Assembly (NCBI RefSeq): GCF_035083965.1
Contig: NC_089738.1
Span: 8,458,734 to 8,522,733, forward strand
DNA from: Branchiostoma lanceolatum
Lineage: Eukaryota > Chordata > Leptocardii > Amphioxiformes > Branchiostomatidae
DNA length: 64,000 nucleotides
Direction of reading: 5' to 3'
Below are positions 61,044 through 64,000 of this stretch, in pieces; within the stretch, counting starts at the first letter, position 1; each line of letters starts with the position of its first letter. Made by a program: the position numbers and the translations under genes. The notes below the pieces were generated by a model. The model did not search any database and was not told the origin of the DNA. It was given only the letters and a program-made list of their open reading frames with translations.

Positions 61044-62909
61044 GTGTGTGTGTGGAAACATACCTAATTCTGCATTGACATACGATGAATGTATTGTGCT
61101 ATTGGAGATCGCTTTGATTTTCATTTTGAAAACACTGCTTGCCTTGTGCAGAAGAGGTTCATACTTGCGCTCGATCAGTTTCCAGTGTTTGGTGCCGTTG
61201 TACAGACAGTTCATGGAGTTGAAGGCATCCTTGTGTAGAACACTGCTGCCACCGTTAGAGCTCATCCACAAATCAATCTGAGTTAAAATCACATTAGAAG
61301 ATAAGATAAATACTTCAAGCAGGCGTCGAATGATTTTCCTTTGTTTTACTTTTACTTTATATAAGGCTCAATCTAGTTCAAAGAAACAAAGAATGCATAT
61401 CTTCGCGTAGCCTCTCCTTGGTTAAATCATAATGTCCACACAAAGTAGTGCCAAGATTCTGTTTTACTAACAATAACTGTCGTTCTATTTGCTTACACAG
61501 TTTGATCGTTTCGCTGAGTCTAAGACACTTGAAATTAAATTATGTCCTTTATCTTCTGTACATTACAAATGTTGATCATATAATATCATACCAGTAACCC
61601 AGTCACTGCCAGCCCATCTTAAACAAATGCATTGAACGAATATTTCTGACAACTTAGAAATGTCCTTACAAGACCCTTAGGGAGTGTCCCTGTGGTGTAG
61701 TGGTCTTCGCTTCTGGTACTTGCCACATCTGGTTCAAATTACTTGGACCAGAAGGCCCGGGTTCAAGCCCTGGGTTAGGACACTTCTGGACAAGAGGCGC
61801 ATTGAGTCATACCAAAGACTATATAAAAATGGTACATACTTCTGAAACAGTATGGAAGTTAAACACACTCCACTGTCAGTGGACTAGCCCCCTGCTGCAG
61901 TGATTACACCACAGTGTGGCCCAGGGCTATGAAACGGGGATGGGCACCGCCCTATACATCAATTATGGTGTGGGAGGATTTTAACTAACTTTAACAAAAC
62001 CCTTACCTCTACTAGATTCTTGCGGAAGCTGCCACAGGTGAGACAAGGTTGTACCAGGACTTCGTGGTACATGTCGGTGGGTAACTGTGACACTAGGTAC
62101 GCATCCTTGTTCTGATAGGTCTCGATGAAGTGTTCAATGGTGTCTCGTCCTATTATTCCCTTAGCACCAATGGGGCTCGGTCCATTCTTTTCCCTCTTGC
62201 CTTCTAGACGAACCTTTGAGCAAATCCGAAATATGACGTCAACAGATTTTGTTTATATCTGTATGCAAATTGCACGTCGTTCATGCATACATCGATTACA
62301 TCAATGACGACGACCATGTAAGAAATATCAGCTTATCCCTGTAGATAAAGGTCATTCAAATATTTAAAAAAAAGCACCTTTAAAAACGCCGGCAAGAAGA
62401 AAATCATGTGAGGCTTAGTTGACTCATTTACCTCCAGTTTTCCATAGTTGTCCCTCAGGTATTCCTCTGTCCACAAAGTGAAGGCAGGGCTGTTTTTGGC
62501 GGCACCTCTCAGTATCACAGCCTTCTCATGTTTCACATACTTGTCCCAGAACTCCTACAATTCAACAGAAAATATATCACCATCAATAATCATTCGTTAT
62601 CTTCAAGCACAGTCAGTGCATTCAACCTCTACTGATGATGTTTTCATTTATAAAGTCTGTGTATCATTGTGTTTTAGGCAGGACTTCAATAAAAGAGACA
62701 TGGCATAGTGTCACTATGATAGATTAAGATATGTATTTTTTTAAACCTACCCGTGGATGTGGGATGGTGTGCAGCTCATCTATGGGGACATCAGGAGGTC
62801 GATGGCCCCCCAGGGGTTGCAGGTGCCCCACGGGAAGGGCGGAGTCACCAGTGACAGAGTGTGATCCACACACAGCCAGGAGGAGGAGAAACTTCCAAAC
62901 TGGCGCCAT
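56131..62909 (-). CDS. Secretory-pathway JmjC dioxygenase with EF-hand-like segments, 531 aa
   Basis: Eleven exons join in phase: 62909-62751, 62554-62432, 62213-62007, 61277-61143, 60786-60645, 59791-59658, 59035-58880, 58487-58440, 58012-57849, 56776-56671, 56352-56131. Residues 1-21 are a signal peptide (MAPVWKFLLLLAVCGSHSVTG). The cupin/JmjC fold covers about 54-290: the iron ligands fit H178 and D180 in LHKDAF and H259 in SYWHQVES. K193 lies 15 residues after H178, the spacing of the 2-oxoglutarate lysine in human FIH. Residues 374-385 (DVNSKGYIDSDD) form an EF-hand loop; EF-like segments occur near 330-345 (DREEGSGTGKLTKDDL) and 435 (KKDGELTRSDF). The C-terminus HTEL resembles a KDEL-type ER-retrieval signal. 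It probably hydroxylates a protein in the ER lumen; the substrate is unknown. Intron 4 appears to use a GC donor. Confidence 0.9.
56831..57000. mobile_element. MITE upstream of JmjC exon 10
   Basis: Arms contain AGGATACGCCAAAAATAG and TTACTCAAGCAACTGGATA, inverted at the right end. It belongs to the same family as 32637-32831 and starts about 55 bp upstream of the exon 10 acceptor. Confidence 0.8.
57062..57200 (+). mobile_element. tRNA-derived SINE, family A, well preserved
   Basis: The head has GTGTGGCGTAATGGCAGG (box A) and CGGGTTCGAATCCCC (box B), followed by GATGTTGTGCCCTTGGGAAA and TTTACACAACTTTCCTCA. The anticodon arm does not fold as a normal tRNA, so it was called a SINE rather than a tRNA gene. 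Confidence 0.7.
57428..57585 (-). mobile_element. tRNA-derived SINE, family A, minus orientation
   Basis: The complement begins TGGCGTAGTGGTTAGAGC and has CCCGGGTTGAATATTC, then CGACGTTGTGTCCTTGCAC and TTTACACGATCTTCCC. It lies tail to tail with the copy at 57062-57200. Confidence 0.65.
59247..59461. mobile_element. MITE with TACTGTAAATGCAGAAATG ends
   Basis: TACTGTAAATGCAGAAATGT on the left is inverted at the right end (CATTTCTGCATTTACTGTA). The interior holds GCGGTGGTTTTGAG and AAACCACCGCGAAC. It sits in intron 6 of the JmjC gene. Confidence 0.8.
59658..59791 (-). CDS. Exon 6 of the JmjC gene, with the distal iron-binding histidine
   Basis: The exon follows an ATTGCAG acceptor and encodes SYWHQVESVGDVNLAVAILF, then an acidic segment and SELE before GTTTGT. 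Its first ~67 bp, plus the acceptor and ~45 bp of upstream intron, are repeated immediately upstream at 59839-59950. Confidence 0.85.
59725..59950 (-). repeat. ~114-bp tandem duplication of intron end plus start of exon 6
   Basis: The blocks 59725-59838 and 59839-59950 are nearly identical, including the acceptor and the GYWHQVESVGDVNLAVA codons. The period is 114-116 bp. The upstream copy has an intact acceptor but no donor of its own. A frame stays open through both copies. Confidence 0.9.
59950..60114. mobile_element. MITE of the CTCCAAGCAGA family, in JmjC intron 5
   Basis: GTCTCCAAGCAGA on the left pairs with TCTGCTTGGAGA on the right. A long T run at 60004-60021 lies inside. It abuts the duplicated partial exon. 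Confidence 0.75.
60300..60610 (+). repeat. GGTAGGTA-rich ~60-70-bp tandem repeat
   Basis: Units with GGTAGGTAGGGCTTTA followed by CACTCTTTAGGTA recur irregularly. They are intronic, between JmjC exons 5 and 6, just downstream of exon 5's donor. Confidence 0.75.
60964..61055 (+). repeat. (TG)n microsatellite
   Basis: A long TG run with two C interruptions lies in the intron between JmjC exons 4 and 5. Open frames across it on both strands are repeat artefacts. Confidence 0.95.
61680..62005 (+). mobile_element. tRNA-derived SINE, family B, next to JmjC exon 3
   Basis: The head has TGTGGTGTAGTGGTC and CCCGGGTTCAAGCCC; the body has GGACTAGCCCCCTGC and ends in TTTAACTAACTTTAAC. ACAAGACCCTTA at the left and ACAAAACCCTTA at the right look like a target-site duplication. 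The right copy runs into the 5' splice site of exon 3 (exon end 62007). Confidence 0.75.
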
Positions 62910-64000
62910 CTTGCTTTAAAGAAGGTTTGTCTGCACGGTAGATGGGGAATTTTAAGGAAAAGCTGCATGCATTCAAACAATCAATAATTCGCGAGTATGC
63001 ATCAGAGTCTGACGGCTACAGACATGGATAGCTAGCATTCAAACACAATGAATAAAATCGGTAGCCATCATCAGGAAGGTTCCATTTGCTCTGCAGATGG
63101 ACAGAGTGAAGAAAAGTGGGAGCATTCGTCTTCCACTGTCTCGAAAAAAGAAGTCGAACCCAAATAAGATAGAATTTAGTGTTAGTATTTGAACTAGAAT
63201 AGTCACGTGCTATATTGTTACCAATTGTCTGTCCGTCCTTCCATGTTTCATGTACTTGCAATTAGCCTACGGGCAAGAACTTACAATAAACTTGTCATTA
63301 TTATTATCATTATCAAAGTAAAAGGTGAAGAAAATGTTACACAAGCTGACATAAACGCTCCCAAAACAAAACAGACAGCATGCATCATGTAATTATTGGG
63401 TGAGTTCTACAATGCTAAACAGTCTAGGATTACGTTTAATCTATCATATTGCAGTTGTATTGCAAATACGCAAAGGTTCTAATATCTTACATATTACTAG
63501 TCGTAGATGTTGCTGTTATGTCGATGAACGTTGTTTCTGTTACTACCTCCAAGTAGCAATTGATGACACCGACAATTCGGCTTAGACAATTTCAACCACC
63601 TGTCGAACAAGTTGCCTAACTGTGGTTGTCCGACAGTTAGACACTTTTTCACAAGCCATTAGAAAAGCAAACACAACGTAGTGCAGCAAGTGATGCTTAC
63701 ATTACCACAAACGTGTTGTGCGCAAGCTTTTGGTTTCAAAAACTAGGATATAGACAAGCTACAGCGCGCCGACTAACCTGCAAAATGCTTCCGCCTCAGT
63801 GCCCCCAAGTAACCACTCCAGCGTTCGTCTCACAACTGGGCCAGCGCTTAAAGTGGGTCATGTGACACGGGGCGGGAATTCAAAGATGTGTTAAACGGCG
63901 CGTTTATTTCGTTGATCTTCTCCTAAATCAACTTTGGTCAATGACAATCGAGTGACGAGAGAGAGAGGGCATGAGCATATGTAATGTCCAAAAATGTAGC
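62910..64000. other. Upstream DNA of the JmjC gene
   Basis: This should include the promoter. A GC-richer stretch with GGGGCGGGAATTC near 63870 could be a GC box. I saw no TATA box or further exon. Confidence 0.4.

Noticed and set aside
60795-61292. Frames of about 130-165 codons with poly-His-Thr or Val-Cys runs
   Set aside because: They cross the TG microsatellite. Only 61277-61143 within that region is a real JmjC exon.

Overview
The window looks like nuclear DNA of an invertebrate chordate, most probably an amphioxus (Branchiostoma). The reasons are a full-length chordate-type hyaluronan synthase, many short exons with GT-AG introns, and dense tRNA-derived SINEs and short inverted-repeat elements in introns. 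No database search was possible, so the species is an inference. No bacterial features, CRISPR array, rRNA or clean tRNA gene was seen.

Five protein-coding genes could be reconstructed, all on the minus strand. Every junction was checked for splice signals and codon phase. (1) 1-6682: an unrecognised, very large, repeat-rich, disordered protein, at least 1,632 residues, running off the left edge. (2) 10679-12493: hyaluronan synthase (604 aa) in one coding exon. (3) 22419-26843: the C-terminal six exons of an unrecognised protein whose 5' part was not found. (4) 31363-54538: a 38-exon gene for a 1,750-aa, mostly helical protein with a Cys/His cluster near the N-terminus. (5) 56131-62909: an 11-exon gene for a 531-aa secretory-pathway JmjC dioxygenase with EF-hand-like segments and a C-terminal HTEL ER-retrieval-type signal.

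Layout: 1-6.7 kb repeat-protein gene; 6.7-10.0 kb intergenic with palindromic elements; 10.0-10.7 kb a minisatellite forming the 3' end of the synthase gene; 12.5-22.4 kb upstream DNA with a triplicated ~480-bp repeat, a SINE and a 1.08-kb inverted-repeat element; 22.4-26.8 kb gene 3; 26.8-31.4 kb intergenic; 31.4-54.5 kb gene 4 with a 1.15-kb satellite in intron 30; 54.5-56.1 kb intergenic; 56.1-62.9 kb gene 5; 62.9-64 kb its upstream DNA.

The genes do not form an obvious pathway. The most interesting points are the giant repeat protein, the ER-type JmjC/EF-hand enzyme with a tandemly duplicated partial exon at its last iron-binding histidine, the Cys-cluster protein, SINEs inserted next to 5' splice sites in two genes, and a hyaluronan synthase whose stop codon lies in a minisatellite unit.
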